Source: Hyposmocoma kahamanoa
Taxonomy: Eukaryota > Arthropoda > Insecta > Lepidoptera > Cosmopterigidae
Reading direction: 5' to 3'
Assembly: GCF_003589595.1 (NCBI RefSeq)
Contig: NW_020654289.1
Coordinates: 3,441,964-3,505,963, forward strand
DNA: 64,000 bases
Shown here piece after piece: positions 33,115 to 44,790 of the stretch. The notes under the pieces are model-generated. The model was not told the DNA's origin. It searched no databases and saw only the letters and a program-made list of their open reading frames with translations. Each line of letters opens with the position of its first letter. Positions within the stretch are counted from its first letter, which is position 1. The position numbers and the translations under genes were made by a program.

Positions 33115-33260
33115 TTATTTCATACCAAGTGACGGGATGAACAAGTCAAGAGCCTGGTGGTAAGCGACACGCCTGACCATAACAGTTGGAGTGTCCCACG
33201 GAGGTTTAAATTGCAAAGACGTGAGAGGCACTCCCACTGCACCCTATAATTTCACATTAT
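33115..33260 (-). repeat. Rep-A 3' half
   Basis: Reverse strand CCGTCACTTGGTATGAAATA tail end, GCGTGTCGCTTACCACCAGG and CGTCTTTGCAATTTAAACC. Confidence 0.75.
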
Positions 33261-33299
33261 TGGTTGCTGGTAAAATTAGTTATGGTGGCATTACAAACT

Positions 33300-33722
33300 G
33301 GCTTGGTTGTACTACAAACGTGAAGCTCACGCTTTTTAAAGCATTTTGCCAATCATTTTACACGTGCAGCTTGTGGGTCAAGTATACACAGAAAGCGTAT
33401 CGCGCACTGTGCGTTCAGTATAATGACGCACTCAGAATGCTGTTGGGGTTGCCGCGCTACTGTAGCGCTTCAGGAATGTTTGCCGAGGCGCGTGTGGACG
33501 GTTTTAGCTCCATTTTACGGAAGCTGGTGGCATCCCTGATGCGCAGGGTGCGGGGCAGCGCCAATGGCATTCTTCGAACAGTGGCCGAGAGGAACGATGG
33601 GCCCATATTGTATAGTTGGATAAGGGTACATTGTATATTCTAAATTAACTCTTATTAACATAGATGGTAAGGATTTTGTTACTAGCACTTTATGGATATC
33701 TTGTCTGAAATAAAGATTTTGA
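33300..33722 (+). pseudogene. non-LTR retrotransposon RT, C-terminal remnant
   Basis: The frame (stop after 33643) encodes TTNVKLTLFKAFCQSFYTCS, LWVKYTQKAYRALCVQYNDA, LRMLLGLPRYCSASGMFAEA and SLMRRVRGSANGIL. VK.TLF.A(F/Y)C...Y...LW......L.VQYNNA.R.LLGLPR..SAS.MF is shared with 49.8-50.1 kb, so both belong to one LINE family. The frame upstream of 33300 is translated Rep-A. The polymerase catalytic region is absent. After the stop there is a TTATTAACATAGATGGTAAG 3' UTR and a TTTTGATTTGATT end. Open for over 100 codons, hence fairly young, but 5'-truncated. Confidence 0.8.
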
Positions 33723-34841
33723 TTTGATTACATCCCTGGACGAACTCTATCACATGGAGTTATCGTCTTGATTTCGTCTTAAACAAACGTATTACCAATG
33801 TCAGTCACATTATCGTATTATACATTAGATCAGACTGCGATCAAACTTGCGTCTAAGTTAAGGAAAAAAATTACTAATTACGTATTCCTTTTTCTGTAGT
33901 AGATAAAATGGCTCGCCTCTGCGGCTTGTCAGTAAATTTTAATAAAACTCTGAAAACAATACCAGGAAAATTAATTAAATACGCCCATCACATGTCAATT
34001 ATTCAATAGAAATGTTTGACAGAGCTCTTTATTAATTCAACGCATCGCCTCTCGCCGAGAATGCGTCGAGAAAGTTTTTCAATTAAGACCCTTCGGTCTA
34101 TAGCATTAAAATTCCAGCAAAATTTCCGCGCGAAAGGTGACGAGTGTAAAGGTCTATTCCCATTTCGCCGTGCTGTTGAAAGAACTGTATAATATACGAG
34201 CATTTTTTAATTAATGGGACATGAAGATGATTCTTTTTGAGAAGATTGAAGAAGACTTTAAGAAAGTAATTACATTAATAACAATGGTGTTTGGACCATG
34301 AAACCTTTAAAGGTATTTTTGGGAAAAGATTGGGAGGCATTCTCCGACCTCCTTTCTCGTTTGGCTATGTCCAAAAGGAAGAATAAAAACATCATTAAGA
34401 CGAAAAATTTATAAACATTGAAATTACGAAATCGCTGCTAAAATGTGAAACCGCTTGTCGGTAATTATTTCTCATTCGTCGCAAACGAGGAGTTATCTTC
34501 TAACCACCGCTGGTACGCAGCTGCACTAAAGCTAAAGGTGAGTGTCACCAATATTTTTCCAAAATAACATTTGTTGGTTTTATGGGTAAACACTTCAGAA
34601 CAGAAGAAACAAAGCCATCTGCCTCCTTTTAACATCTGAGCCCCTTCAAATGGAACAACTGATAAGGCTACGGTGTAAAAAAATATGTGTTATTGGATTC
34701 ATAAGCAAGTCTGTAAATTAGTAACATTCTAGATGTGACGTTTTGTTCTTGGAGATGGAAAACAAATCTTTATGCGTTCACCGTGCTTTTTAATACGAGC
34801 TGTGGACGGCACATGTCATTATAGAGTTTTAAGCCATTTTT
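33723..34841. other. non-coding stretch
   Basis: A Rep-A scrap (CCTGGACGAACTCTATCACA) lies at 33727-33750. Otherwise nothing recognised; a 66-codon reverse frame at 34003-34203 shows no domain. Confidence 0.45.
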
Positions 34842-34981
34842 TTTAATAATAACGCACACACTCAACCTTACCCCGCATTAGAGAAGTAAATGTAAGCCAT
34901 ACAAAATGTTTCTCCCGGCCCGGGAATCGAACCTGGGACCTCTGCGTTGCATGGTAACCGTTCGGCCACGGAGGCAGTTAA
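34842..34981 (-). repeat. SINE-B, body deleted
   Basis: Head TGGCCGAACGGTTACCATGC with GGTTCGATTCCCGGGCC intact; about 65 bp of the body missing; TTATTA tail. Confidence 0.85.
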
Positions 34982-35488
34982 CATTGTATCAAAGTCTTTT
35001 TGTTCTAAATATAAGTGTTGTACCGTAGACATGTTAACATGCACCAGCACTGTATATGTACGAAACATGTGTATATTATGGAGTATCGGCTTTATGTTTC
35101 ATGCTGTAGCGTTTTGCCAAATGAAGTTGAAGCCTAACTTAAAAACAATTATTAAGGACCTTAGAAGTGAGTTCGACTGAAATAGCAGTTCGTTATGAGA
35201 GAGTCTGAATTATTAACGCAGAGGTATGTTTTGAGTTGTAAGTTGACTTTTTAAATTCACTGAGTATGGCATTCGGTGACAAAATAATTAATTCTTCCTT
35301 AAATAACTTTTTTATACGATTTCTTTCAAAAGATTACGATTATTATTATTTTCTTGTGCAAAAATTATCCATCGAACTTAGAAACAGAAACAACGCACGC
35401 ACAGCGTCGACACGGCAACGGCAACGCCAGAGCGGTGTTATACCCGACCCGACACGTTCGGCGCTATCCCGTAGTCACCTAGTGCTGG
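34982..35488. other. non-coding stretch
   Basis: A GC-rich patch (CGGCAACGGCAACGCC) lies near 35412. The 94-codon frame at 35266-35550 runs into the repeat at 35489 and shows no domain. Confidence 0.4.
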
Positions 35489-36092
35489 TTAAAATAGTTA
35501 TTCGGACGCAATGGAAACAATATGTTTCGAATTTATTGTCTAAATATTGATTGGTAACGATTAAAAGTTAAGTTTGACTTATTTATTTACAGAAATCTCT
35601 TCAATATATGAAATAATTTCTCGTTAAATAATATTCAAAATTCGTTAAATAAAAAAAATAACATTAGATTATAATTCCGAATTCACGCTGTGATGATCTA
35701 GGCTCAGTTTGTTTTATTATTTTTCTTCATGAAAATGCGGCAAAATAATTGAAAACAAAGTAGTTTTCATAGTTTTTATTATTATATACTTGTCTTTTAT
35801 GGCAGTTAAAATTCTCTGAATTTAAACATTAAGTACTTTAACGTTATACTATGATAAAACGATTCGGAACATCAAAAAAGAAAGAGATGGCGTTATACAG
35901 CTCATATCTCGTTATTTCTTTCCTATTTTTAGTAAGGAATAGACAATATTCGGAAATAATTCTTTCTTTCAATCACTTTAGCAATAATACATTAGTTGAC
36001 AGGTTTGTTATGGTACAAATATAAGTAATATTATAATAAGCTTACTTGAAGCTTACATCGAAATAATACTGCTTTTTTAAAAGTTATGGCTC
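35489..36092 (-). repeat. ~600-bp repeat, inverted partner of 46.2-46.8 kb
   Basis: Collinear with the reverse complement of 46213-46835: TAAAATAGTTATTCGGA, AAATAATTTCTCGTTAAATA, TTTCTTCATGAAAATGCGG, GAAAGAGATGGCGTTATA, ATTTTTAGTAAGGAATAGAC, GCTTACATCGAAATAA. It lacks the left terminal inverted repeat that bounds the other copy. Confidence 0.75.
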
Positions 36093-36150
36093 CCAGGTGA
36101 GATGGAGGTCATAAATACGCACTGAGAAATATATTTTATAAAAAAAAGGA
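36085..36150 (+). repeat. LINE-G 3' end fragment
   Basis: CAGGTGAGATGGAGGTCATA then GCACTGAG and an A-run, as at 61335-61380. Confidence 0.55.
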
Positions 36151-37272
36151 TTATGTCCAACAGTCGTGTAAGCTCATGGTGATGATGATGGGATCAGATC
36201 GATTCTGTACTATTTCAAACTTTTTAGATCTGTTTGTGGTAGTAAGGTAGTAAGTTTCCCGGTAAGGTAGTAAGGTGCAAGCGTCCTCCCGACGACTGCC
36301 GTCCCTGCGCTCGCGTTTTGAATTTATCTTTTATGTACCTACTATGTCTATGTCATGATTCCCTTTATTTTTATCGAGTATTACCTGGTTGCATATTATT
36401 TTTGGCGCCATAAGTATTATTTTTATGTATCTGTGGCGCCTCTGATCCTCGATTTTGAGTGGTCGTTATACTGACCAATCACAAGCGAGTATCAATTGGA
36501 GGGAAAAGATAGGGGTAGAAAGGAGGAGAAAAGAAAAATGCTGTGGCCAACAGTCTTGTAGTCTGCTCGTCCGAAAGAAGTCGAATATAAAAAGTAGATT
36601 ATTAAATTAAGTAATTAGTAAAAATAATTACTGAATAGAAATTGAGAATTGTAGACGTTTCTACGAAGTGATAACGAATAAATAAGTTTAAATTACTACA
36701 TTGGAGTTTTTATTCTTAAAACTACCGTTGTTACCGCACAAAGTTCGCGCCGTTTAAAGTGATCTATTAAAATATTTTTATTTTTGTACGAAAGTAAAAT
36801 ATATTGAATCATGAAAAGTCTTGGAATGAAAATTGTAATTTTTCAAACATGCTTTGATATGTTTGCATTATTTTCAAAAATTTTACACGGAAAGTTCCCG
36901 GCCAAAGCCTGCAAAGTACGTATGAAAATCCATTACTGTCCACTATAAATCTACCTACTAATAATGAACTACGTAAACATGCAAAAGAAAAACTCATGCA
37001 GCCAACTGCCAAGTGTTTGTAATTACGAGAATTAAAAAAAACTACCTGTACGGCCTGTACCGCGTTTTTTTTAAGAAGGCGGTAAAATGAACTAAAGTGC
37101 TTTGGTATTCTTTTCTGTTTTTTTTTTCCTTTATCGCAAAAATAAGTTATAATGGATACACATCATCAGAAGTTCAGCAGACTACTATTAAATGTGCTAT
37201 GAAAAACTTTTTCATTAATTAAATGTACTTTTATGAACTATGTAATTTTAATTATCATTTTTTATTATACAT
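36151..37272. other. non-coding stretch
   Basis: TGGCGCCATAAGTATTATTT and GTGGCGCCTC are close inverted motifs near 36403-36442. CCAACAGTCGTGTAAGCTCA (36158) and CCAACAGTCTTGTAGTCTGC (36548) are a diverged pair. No coding signal. Confidence 0.4.
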
Positions 37273-38735
37273 CTTGGGGTGTAAGGGGGCCCAAATACCA
37301 TCTTTTGGGCCCAAAGCTAGGCCCGCCTGCAAGTGGTGCTCCCTGCCGGATAGCAAAAGGGGCTCTGACCAAAATTTAGCTGAGTATTCCCAAGGAGGGT
37401 TGACGTCAGGCAGGATGCCGGTCATAAAACACCATGCCAAATCCCTTTACAACATGTGTTCAAGAGTGAAGGATAATAGGGACCATGATAGGGCGTAACC
37501 CACAGGCGACGCGCAGACGCAGTATGTGGGAAGTGGACTAGGGTTGTTGCATCAGGGACGGGTGCTACGTAAGAAGCGAGTCTGGGAAGTAAGACTGAGG
37601 ATTGCGAGTTGGAATGTAGGAACAATGACTGGAAGAGGACGGGACTTAGCGGATGTACTAGAGGAGACGAATAAACGTAGCGTGTTTGCAAGAGACGAAG
37701 TGGAAATCTAGGAGTTGTATTGGATAAGGATATGAAAAATTGTGTGACGGATGTTAAGAGAATAAATGACGAAATACCTGCATTATCCGTACTATATATA
37801 GTAGATCTTGTACGTACGTCCGGTCTGAAGCCGGCGTTACCGACAAGTTCAATATGCTGTGGGCTTGCACCAAGGATCGGCTTTAAGCCCCTATTTGTTT
37901 CTCCTGATTATGGATGCTCTAACATCGGACATACAGGAGGAGGCACCCTGGTGTATGCTGTTTGCCGACGACATTGAGAGGACGCATTTGAGATCCAGAG
38001 CAGAAATGGCAAAATGGCAGGTAAGACTGGAGAGTGTCGGGTTGAGGATTAGCCGGTCAAAAACCGAATAGCTTTTCCTCGACTTTGGCGATGCCTCCAG
38101 TTTTACCAATATTGCCTTCGATGGTGTATCTCTACCAGTCTGCTCCGTTTTTCGGAACCTCTGTTAGTTTATACAGAACGACGGCGAGATAGACCGCGAC
38201 ATTAAGAACAGAATAAGGGCAGGATGGATGAAATGGTGACAGGTCACAGGCAATATTTGCTATCGGCGAATGCTCCTTAAGCTAAAGGGGAAAATTTACA
38301 AGACCGTGATTAGACCTGACATGTTGTATGGATCAGAATGTTGGGCGATGAGAAGGGTGGATGAACGAACTGTGCATGTATCGGAAATGCGAATATTGAG
38401 ATGGATGAGTGGAGTGACGAGAAAGGATAAGATAAGGAATGAGTATATCAAGGAAGTTTGAAAGTGAAAAAGTGACGGAACAGATGAGGAGTAATAGGTT
38501 AGCGTGGTATGGACATGTCATCCGGAGGGAAGAATGTCATGTGATGAGAAGAGTGCTAGGTATGAATGTGGTGGGATATAAGGGGAAAGGAAGGCCAAAG
38601 AAAAGATGGATGGATTGTGTGTGAAAGATGACATGGATAAGAAAGGTGTGAGTATAAGAATGACGGTTGATAGGGGAGAGTGGAAGAAAAATACATGTTG
38701 TGCCGACCTCACCTAGCGTGGGATAAGAACAGGAA
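37273..38735 (+). pseudogene. RTE-type LINE, internally deleted and frameshifted
   Basis: The 5' part has ...GKARPACKWC-like sequence. From 37580 the endonuclease start reads RLRIASWNVGTMTGRGRDLA, followed by LDKDMKNCVTDVKRINDEI. A deletion then jumps to the RT domain: [20 protein letters not shown] from 37859 and CMLFADDI with the catalytic FADD at 37961-37972. Next come [53 protein letters not shown] and MRILRWMSGVTRKD. The C-terminus is VTEQMRSNRLAWYGHVIRRE with GKGRPKKRWMDCVK and VDRGEWKKNTCCADLT. The order EN, RT, thumb, C-tail and these motifs identify the RTE clade. At least four phase changes occur. A full-length RTE ORF is about 1,000 codons, so roughly half is missing. Confidence 0.9.
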
Positions 38736-39526
38736 GAAGATTGTTTATTATACATCTTCTTCTCTTTAGTCTTCTATTACCTATATGTTTGAGAAAAGCA
38801 CTATATAAACCTCAGCGGGAACGCGGATTGCTTGACTCGTAGTAATACAAGGCCTCGGCCTTGTAACTGATACTTGTCCAGCAATCCCTAACTTCCCGGC
38901 CTCTGCATTAGTACTATTTAGGATGTTAGTAATAAATATACAGTATTGCAAGAATGTTAGTATTTCAAATAACTTTGTATAGTATATAATAGTAATAGAT
39001 GACAAGGTTTTTATTTATATTTTTATTAAATATCAAGCTTTATTCCCATACCTTATCAACATCATACCTAAGGCCGCTTCCTATAAAGAACGTTCATTCT
39101 TAGAGAACAATTGAAATAATTTCCTTTTCAAAATGTGTGAGTTCATTAACAAATCGCATACCAGGGGCGAAAGTTTACGTCGTCGTGTCGAAATTTCGAG
39201 TCGACTACTTGAAAATTCGTTAATAGCAAAAGCGAGACCAATGTACCTTGACCTTAGACATTTAATTAAGATGGTGATAAGGAACTTAGTACTTTTAATT
39301 GTTTTTACCCTGGAATCAGTGTTAAGGGCTTCTGTAGTAACAGTCTGAGCACGGAACTTACTGGATTACGTGTTGTAGTATACACATGTATAATAAAATT
39401 TGTTGCCTATTTGCACAAAGCAATGAAAAGTAGCGTTTATTAGTTTATTGGTTTTAAGTAAAAATTTGCTTAACAAACTTTAAAATTTTCATGATTGTTG
39501 CACATTTGAAATGAAACTGCTTTTAA
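38736..39526. other. non-coding stretch with one foldback
   Basis: Outside the hairpin at 38816-38902 nothing is recognised. A 71-codon forward frame at 39133-39348 has no domain. Confidence 0.4.
38816..38902. repeat. imperfect hairpin with palindromic core
   Basis: Core ACAAGGCCTCGGCCTTGT is a perfect palindrome; outer arms GCGGATTGCTTGAC and GTCCAGCAATCCC pair imperfectly. Confidence 0.7.
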
Positions 39527-39770
39527 CCGACTTCAAAAAAGAGGATGTCCTCAATTCGACTGTACTTTTTGAGAACCGATTTCGATGATTCCTTTTGTTG
39601 TGGTACGCCCTGTACCTTAGAAATGGTTCCATTTAAATTTGAAAAAAATATTCTACCTTTACGGGTAGCAAATTAGGGGTTGAATCCGGTTTATTAGATT
39701 TCATCCACTTTTCGTTAGCCAATTTCAATAAAACTTGGCAAATAGTTGTAATTCCACAAATATCTCAGTT
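39527..39770 (+). repeat. Rep-F copy
   Basis: AACCGACTTCAAAAAAGAGG, TGGTACGCCCTGTACCT, ATGGTTCCATTTAAATTTGA, CTTTACGGGTAGCAAATTAG, AACTTGGCAAATAG. Confidence 0.7.
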
Positions 39771-39866
39771 GGTAAGAGCGGTGGCTTCGGCATGGCAACA
39801 AACACTGATTCCAATCCAGTCAGTTAAAAGGAATTTGTCTTTGTTTTCGATGTTTGTATCAATCAT
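39765..39866 (+). repeat. tRNA-like SINE-D end fused to Rep-F
   Basis: ATCTCAGTTGGTAAGAGCGG (A-box like), CACTGATTCCAATCCAG (B-box like) and TTTTCGATGTTTGTATCAAT. The same fusion of Rep-F with a tRNA-like module is hinted at 4.2-4.6 and 8.2-8.5 kb. Confidence 0.55.
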
Positions 39867-39867
39867 T

Positions 39868-40178
39868 TAGTACCAGTACAGCTCCTTGTGAAAGAGTTCG
39901 TCCAGGGAAGTACTGCCACCTTACCTATTTCTGCCGCCAAACAGTAATGTGACCATGAATGTGTTCTGGTTTTGAAGGGTAAGGATGCTGGTGAAATTAA
40001 GGGCACATGGGACTTGTTAACTTACGTCTCAGGGTGATGGGCGCAGTGGCAATGCCCCTCAGATCTTTGCAATTTAAAGCTCTGAGTGGCACTGTAACTG
40101 TTTTGGACAGGCGTGTAGCTTACCATCAGGCAAACGTCTTGGTGACGAGACCGTCACTTGATGTTATAAAAAAAATAA
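39868..40178 (+). repeat. Rep-A, full length
   Basis: Best complete copy: TAGTACCAGTACAGCTCCTT to GTCACTTGATGTTATAAAAA. The 70-codon frame at 40007 is translated repeat. Confidence 0.9.
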
Positions 40179-40358
40179 ATAATAATACTTACGTTGTTAA
40201 CAAGAATTATTATTATTAAAGCATATAGGTTTATATATGCTTTAGCCATGGCTATTTATTATTATTTTTATTCGAAAAAAACAATCTCTAGAGTTTCTTG
40301 CTCGTTCTTTTCAGTGGAATCAGTGAACGAGCAGTGGCTTAAATGTGACGTTTGCAAG

Positions 40359-40647
40359 CATTGACTTACAAATAAATGGACGACGGGTCTAATACAAAAA
40401 CCACGAAAAAAATGTCCCAAGTTTTCCTACCTAAACCTATTTCAACGTAAAATTGTTACATGTAAAAGAATATGAAAAAGCTAAAACGTTGAATTTAAAT
40501 TGTAATGTCATCTAATTTTGCTTGCTTCGCTGTCAGTCGAACAACCGAAGACTAAAGCGTGAACGACGCTCTGTACACGATTTTAACGCCCTATAAGTTC
40601 GGATACTTTTTAGCGCGGACCCGACGTCCATAAATTGTAAGTCAATG
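40359..40647 (+). mobile_element. hAT-M MITE copy 3
   Basis: 289 bp. Flanks TTTGCAAG (40351-40358) and TTTTCAAG (40648-40655) match 7 of 8. Contains a short duplication (CCTACCTAAACCTATTTCAA) and a small deletion relative to other copies. Confidence 0.9.
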
Positions 40648-40775
40648 TTTTCAAGTGTAAATTTATTTTACCTATGGAATAAATGATTGAATGACTTTTT
40701 TGAAACGTTTGTCTGGTGCTTTTGTCTGGTACAAATACATTATTACTATCCATAGCAATAAAAGATGATCTTGAT

Positions 40776-41048
40776 GATCTTATGAAAGAGTTCGTCTAAG
40801 GAAGTACTGCCTCCTTACCTATTTCTGCCGCCATTCGGTAATCTGAGCATTACTGCGTTTTAGAAAGGTAATAGTGACAGGACCATGGAACTTGTAAACT
40901 TATGTCTCAGGGTGACGGGCGCAATGGCAATGCCTCTTAGATCCATGCGATTTAAAATCTGAGCGACACTGCAACTGTTATGGACAGGCGCGTGTTGTAA
41001 ACCACCAGGCACACGATTAGTTCGTTCCGTCACTTAGTATTGTAAATT
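40776..41048 (+). repeat. Rep-A
   Basis: Lacks the first ~20 bp; GTCTAAGGAAGTACTGCCTC to CCGTCACTTAGTATTGTAAA. Confidence 0.85.
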
Positions 41049-41439
41049 CATCTTTACTTGAGGTCAAATGTGCAATTTGTTTAAAAATGAAGAGCGATGA
41101 GATTTAGCAAAGACGAAAGCATGGAATATTCGTGCAGATATAACGCATTTCTAAATTGTCTGCCACAAATTTTAATTTCAATTACACGAAACTAAATTCA
41201 ACGAATTAACATCCAGTGGCAAATTCAATTAAATGGGAAGGATTTGTAGACCGAATTGAGGCTTCCAATTTGAGTGGAGAATCAGCGAGTACACGTCGAA
41301 TATATATGCAAGTTCTGCACGTCTTCCGTCGATTTAGTTCGTGTAGTACTAGCATGGTAGAAGTTTGAAAATAGTAGGTATGAGTACTCCCGTTAGTAAA
41401 TTTAAAATATTAACAGGGATTTTGTTTGAATTTGTATTG
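41049..41439. other. non-coding stretch
   Basis: Nothing recognised. Confidence 0.45.
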
Positions 41440-41680
41440 AATTTAAGTCCTTCGGTGACGAAATACTTTCATAGATTTGTCATAGATGGCGCTACGGATA
41501 AAAAGTCGCTGAGAAACCAAACACAAAGATACAACAGCTTGTTGTTAAACATAGGAAAATTCATGAGATCCGCTGATTCGCGGTAGAAGACGTCGGTACG
41601 AATCCGGCCGGATCGAAGGAATTTTTTGTAAGTGTTTGATCTTTGTATTAATAACTATAACAAACTAAGGATTTTTTTAT
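41440..41680 (+). repeat. SINE-D
   Basis: GATGGCGCTACGGATAAAAA, AAAATTCATGAGATCCGCTG, CGAATCCGGCCGGATCGAAG and GTGTTTGATCTTTGTATTAA in order; tRNA-like A box degraded. Confidence 0.7.
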
Positions 41681-41866
41681 GAAAGTTTTGTGATATGTGG
41701 CACCCACATGTACACAAATATGCGTGCGTAAAACGTCAACTCGTAAATATATGTATCATGATGTTGTTATTATCATGACATCACCCTTTAAAGTAAAATG
41801 TTATGGTGAACAACTTCTGATCTGATGATGGAAATGGCAGACAGAAGAGATTATGCGTTTTTTTTT

Positions 41867-41982
41867 TAAGTTACGTGGGCAGCAAACAAGCATTAAGTGG
41901 TCACTGTCGCCTATGAATCCCTGCAAAGATCTGAGGGGCACTGCCACTACGCCCGTCACCCTCAGACATAAGTTGACAAGTC
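41867..41982 (-). repeat. Rep-A, partial
   Basis: Reverse strand GACTTGTCAACTTATGTCTG to CCAC(T)TAATGCTTGTTTGC; A-run reads as T-run at 41849-41859 on the plus strand. Confidence 0.75.
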
Positions 41983-42132
41983 TTCTGTCTGTCTGTTCTG
42001 TCAACTGCGGTCTTTTTGTTAACCGCTCCGCTAACCAGATAGTTTCGTAGTTCATCGTTAAAAATGTATACATTGACTAAATTGTATAATTAGTCAGTCG
42101 AGTATTCAAAATTCCATGTTTAAATAATAAGG

Positions 42133-42237
42133 ACGACCTCGGTGATCAAGCGGAGGATCAATTTAGTAAATTAACTTTTCTAAATTGGTTTTTGGTCAGA
42201 GCGTTCTGAGCAGTGCTCCTGTTTTTGTTGCCCTGGT
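42133..42237 (+). repeat. SINE-C body fragment
   Basis: GACCTCGGTGATCAAGCGG, AAATTAACTTTTCTAAATTG and TTGCCCTGGTACTCGTAGTA. Confidence 0.5.
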
Positions 42238-42244
42238 ACTCGTA

Positions 42245-43025
42245 GTACCGTCGAACAAGTCGTGCGCTTGATGGTAAACTACACGCCTGTCCATAACAGT
42301 TGCAGTGTCATTCAGAGCTTTATCCGCTCACGCGATACATGCAGCCGTAGACGCATACCACACCTAGAAGTGCCGGTGATGATTTTATACCGATTTATCG
42401 GATATCGAAGTTATAACAGGTAAAAGAACTAATATTAATTGCTATTTCGGTAACTACTCTAGCAAACCACAAAGTTTAATGCCTGGGTCTGTCATTTAAA
42501 AAAAATAAACAACTTCAAAAATACGTCACGACAATCGTGTGTGTTATTGTTTGGACTGGTGATTTCGGTGTTTATTTATTGAAAACATACCGTAAGTAGC
42601 GTTTTTTAAGTTTACCCTGAATATAAATGTTTATAAACTATACTTTAAGGAGTAATTTCATGGTAAACGTTAGAACCGCTCAAACGGAATATTATCATAT
42701 TTATCCAAGTACACCAAAATTTTCATTAGTGCTTTATAAGTGCAGGATTTGCGGTGTATTACTGCATTTTATTTGAGATGTTTTTGTTGGTAGTACGGAG
42801 GGTATTTATTTAGCAATGCAGAATAATAATTTTTATTTATAAAAACTTGTATTTAAACTGAATCCTTTTCTAATTTGCGAAACCAAATAGCCGCCATTTT
42901 GCGGTAGGAGGAGCGCATCGCGTGAGCGGTTAAATCGCAAAGGTCTGAGGGGCATGCCCACTGTGCCCGTCACCCTGTGACATATATAAGTTGATAAGTC
43001 CCATATGCCTGTCATTTCACCCTTA
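42245..43025 (-). repeat. Rep-A interrupted by the 607-bp MITE
   Basis: Left part 42245-42322 (ACTTGTTCGACGG to AAAGCTCTGAATGACACTGC on the reverse strand) and right part 42930-43025 (GGGCATGCCCCTCAGACCTT). The break falls in the TTTAAA of Rep-A and the two halves are otherwise continuous. Confidence 0.85.
42323..42929 (-). mobile_element. 607-bp MITE, copy 2
   Basis: Full-length inverted match to 27054-27665 with identical termini. Removing it and one TTA restores Rep-A sequence AGCTTTAAATCGC. Confidence 0.95.
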
Positions 43026-43859
43026 ACGTACCTTGGACACATTGCTACTATAGGGAAGCCTGGTTTTTCTGCATGACACTGAACTTAGTTGCGTATTGTA
43101 AATAACTTCTCGGCAAACTACAATGCGTACTCTTGTCGGATGCGTCATCTTAGACCAGGCTATACAACATACACGCGAAATTTGAATATACAATTTCTGG
43201 AAAACTGAAACGTAAATATAAAAATAACTCACGATTAAAGTGACAACCTTTCCCAACTATATATTGTTACCAAATTTTCACCATTGGTGTAATAAGGCTA
43301 CAACGGCAAAATGATAACTTGAGAGGTTTTGTATGAACGAAATTATTTCATAATTTTTTTCTGCTTAAATAGGAGAGTTATACAATTTTACATGATACAT
43401 AGGTAATTTTTATATGTGATAAAACCACCTTTGACGAACGAATTTATTAGTAATATCAGTATGTCACTTACCAAGATCTTTTTGACGGTAAATAATACAG
43501 CATGACATTATATAATTTTATGCTATTTGGGCGATATTTTTACTCCTCAATATATTAAACACATTTTACTAACGGTGTGTTTTAAAATCATGAGAATAGA
43601 ATTAGCACAACTGGCGCTTATTTAGGTCGAGTAGATTTGTACTGTCAACAATAAAGTAACGTAATAAAAATAAATACATTTTTGAGAAACTGACGAAAAC
43701 TAAAGTACAAAATAAAACTGGTGTATCGTTTTTCATATTTAATAGAATTCAGTCATACTTGGCGCCACCTAAATAATACGTTATTCTTTTTAAATCTGTT
43801 TTATCAATAATGCAAACATTACTTTTCGATTTATTATTGACGGGGCGCCCCGTACTTAA
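43026..43859. other. AT-rich non-coding stretch
   Basis: Nothing recognised. Confidence 0.45.
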
Positions 43860-44110
43860 AAAAACTCGCATAGATTTCCTACAGATTTATATGCATAATT
43901 TCCTAGAGAAGAAGCACATAGAAACACTCGTAAGGTCCGTTAATTCGTCTCGTGGCTTAGTTGGCATAGCGTCTATCACGGTTTGCTGGAACACGTTAGG
44001 TAAAATACAGCCGGATTGGAGGATTTTTTCTGTGTGTTTGATCTTTGTATTACTAAACTAGTGGAGCAATTTCACAAACGTAATTGAATATCGTGGTCAA
44101 ACATCGTGAC
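43860..44110 (+). repeat. SINE-D with 3' end
   Basis: ACTCGTAAGGTCCGTTAATT, CGTGGCTTAGTTGGCATAGC, GTGTGTTTGATCTTTGTATT, then AACTAGTGGAGCAATTTCAC. This copy shows the 3' end that is found inverted at 4.3 and 13.6 kb. Confidence 0.7.
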
Positions 44111-44599
44111 AATAAACTTAAAAAATCCAAAACTCGCATAATTAATATATCTCTTTTACTGACAATTATTGTTTATGCTAATTTGCTGTCTGCAATTTAA
44201 ACAATACAGAACTATGTAGATAAACAACTTACATAGTTGACTTACTGACGGCTAAACTTATAATGAACCATTTTCGGATTTAACTAATTAGGTTTCCCGC
44301 ACGTCTACATCGAACATAATACGGTGATGCTTTGTTCAGGATCTCATCCACATACACCCTGCTGATAATATTATTTACTATACAAGAAATATGTATACGT
44401 ATGTATAAGCGTGTAATCCACGCATTCAAACCAATTCTTGCACTAAATATAAAAGGGGCGTTTTCTAATTTTAACTTATTTCCAGAGAGTTTAAAGGTTT
44501 AAACTTTAAATGAGAGTTTTCATTTTAGTGTCGTATTGATTACAATGTGCGAATGTTAGATGAGAACTTAATTGTACCACTAAATATGTACAACAATGT
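44111..44599. other. non-coding stretch
   Basis: Nothing recognised. Confidence 0.45.
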
Positions 44600-44789
44600 T
44601 GTAGCAGTACAGTTCCTTTTGAAAGAGTTCGTCTGGTGAAGTACTGCCACCTTATCTATTTCTGTGGCGACGGGTAAAGGTGCTGGTGAAATGGACTTGT
44701 CAAATTATCTCTCAGGTTGACGGGCATTGTGGCAGAGTATCATCAGGCGCACGACTTGTTCGTCTTGTTACTTGCTGTTATAAAAAAAC
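44600..44789 (+). repeat. Rep-A, internally deleted
   Basis: 5' and 3' ends present; the AGCAGTAATGTGAGCATTAC block and GATCTTTGCG block are missing. Confidence 0.85.
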
Positions 44790-44790
44790 T

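Noticed and set aside
35266..35550. 94-codon frame as a possible gene
   Set aside because: It runs into the 35.5-kb repeat and has no domain.
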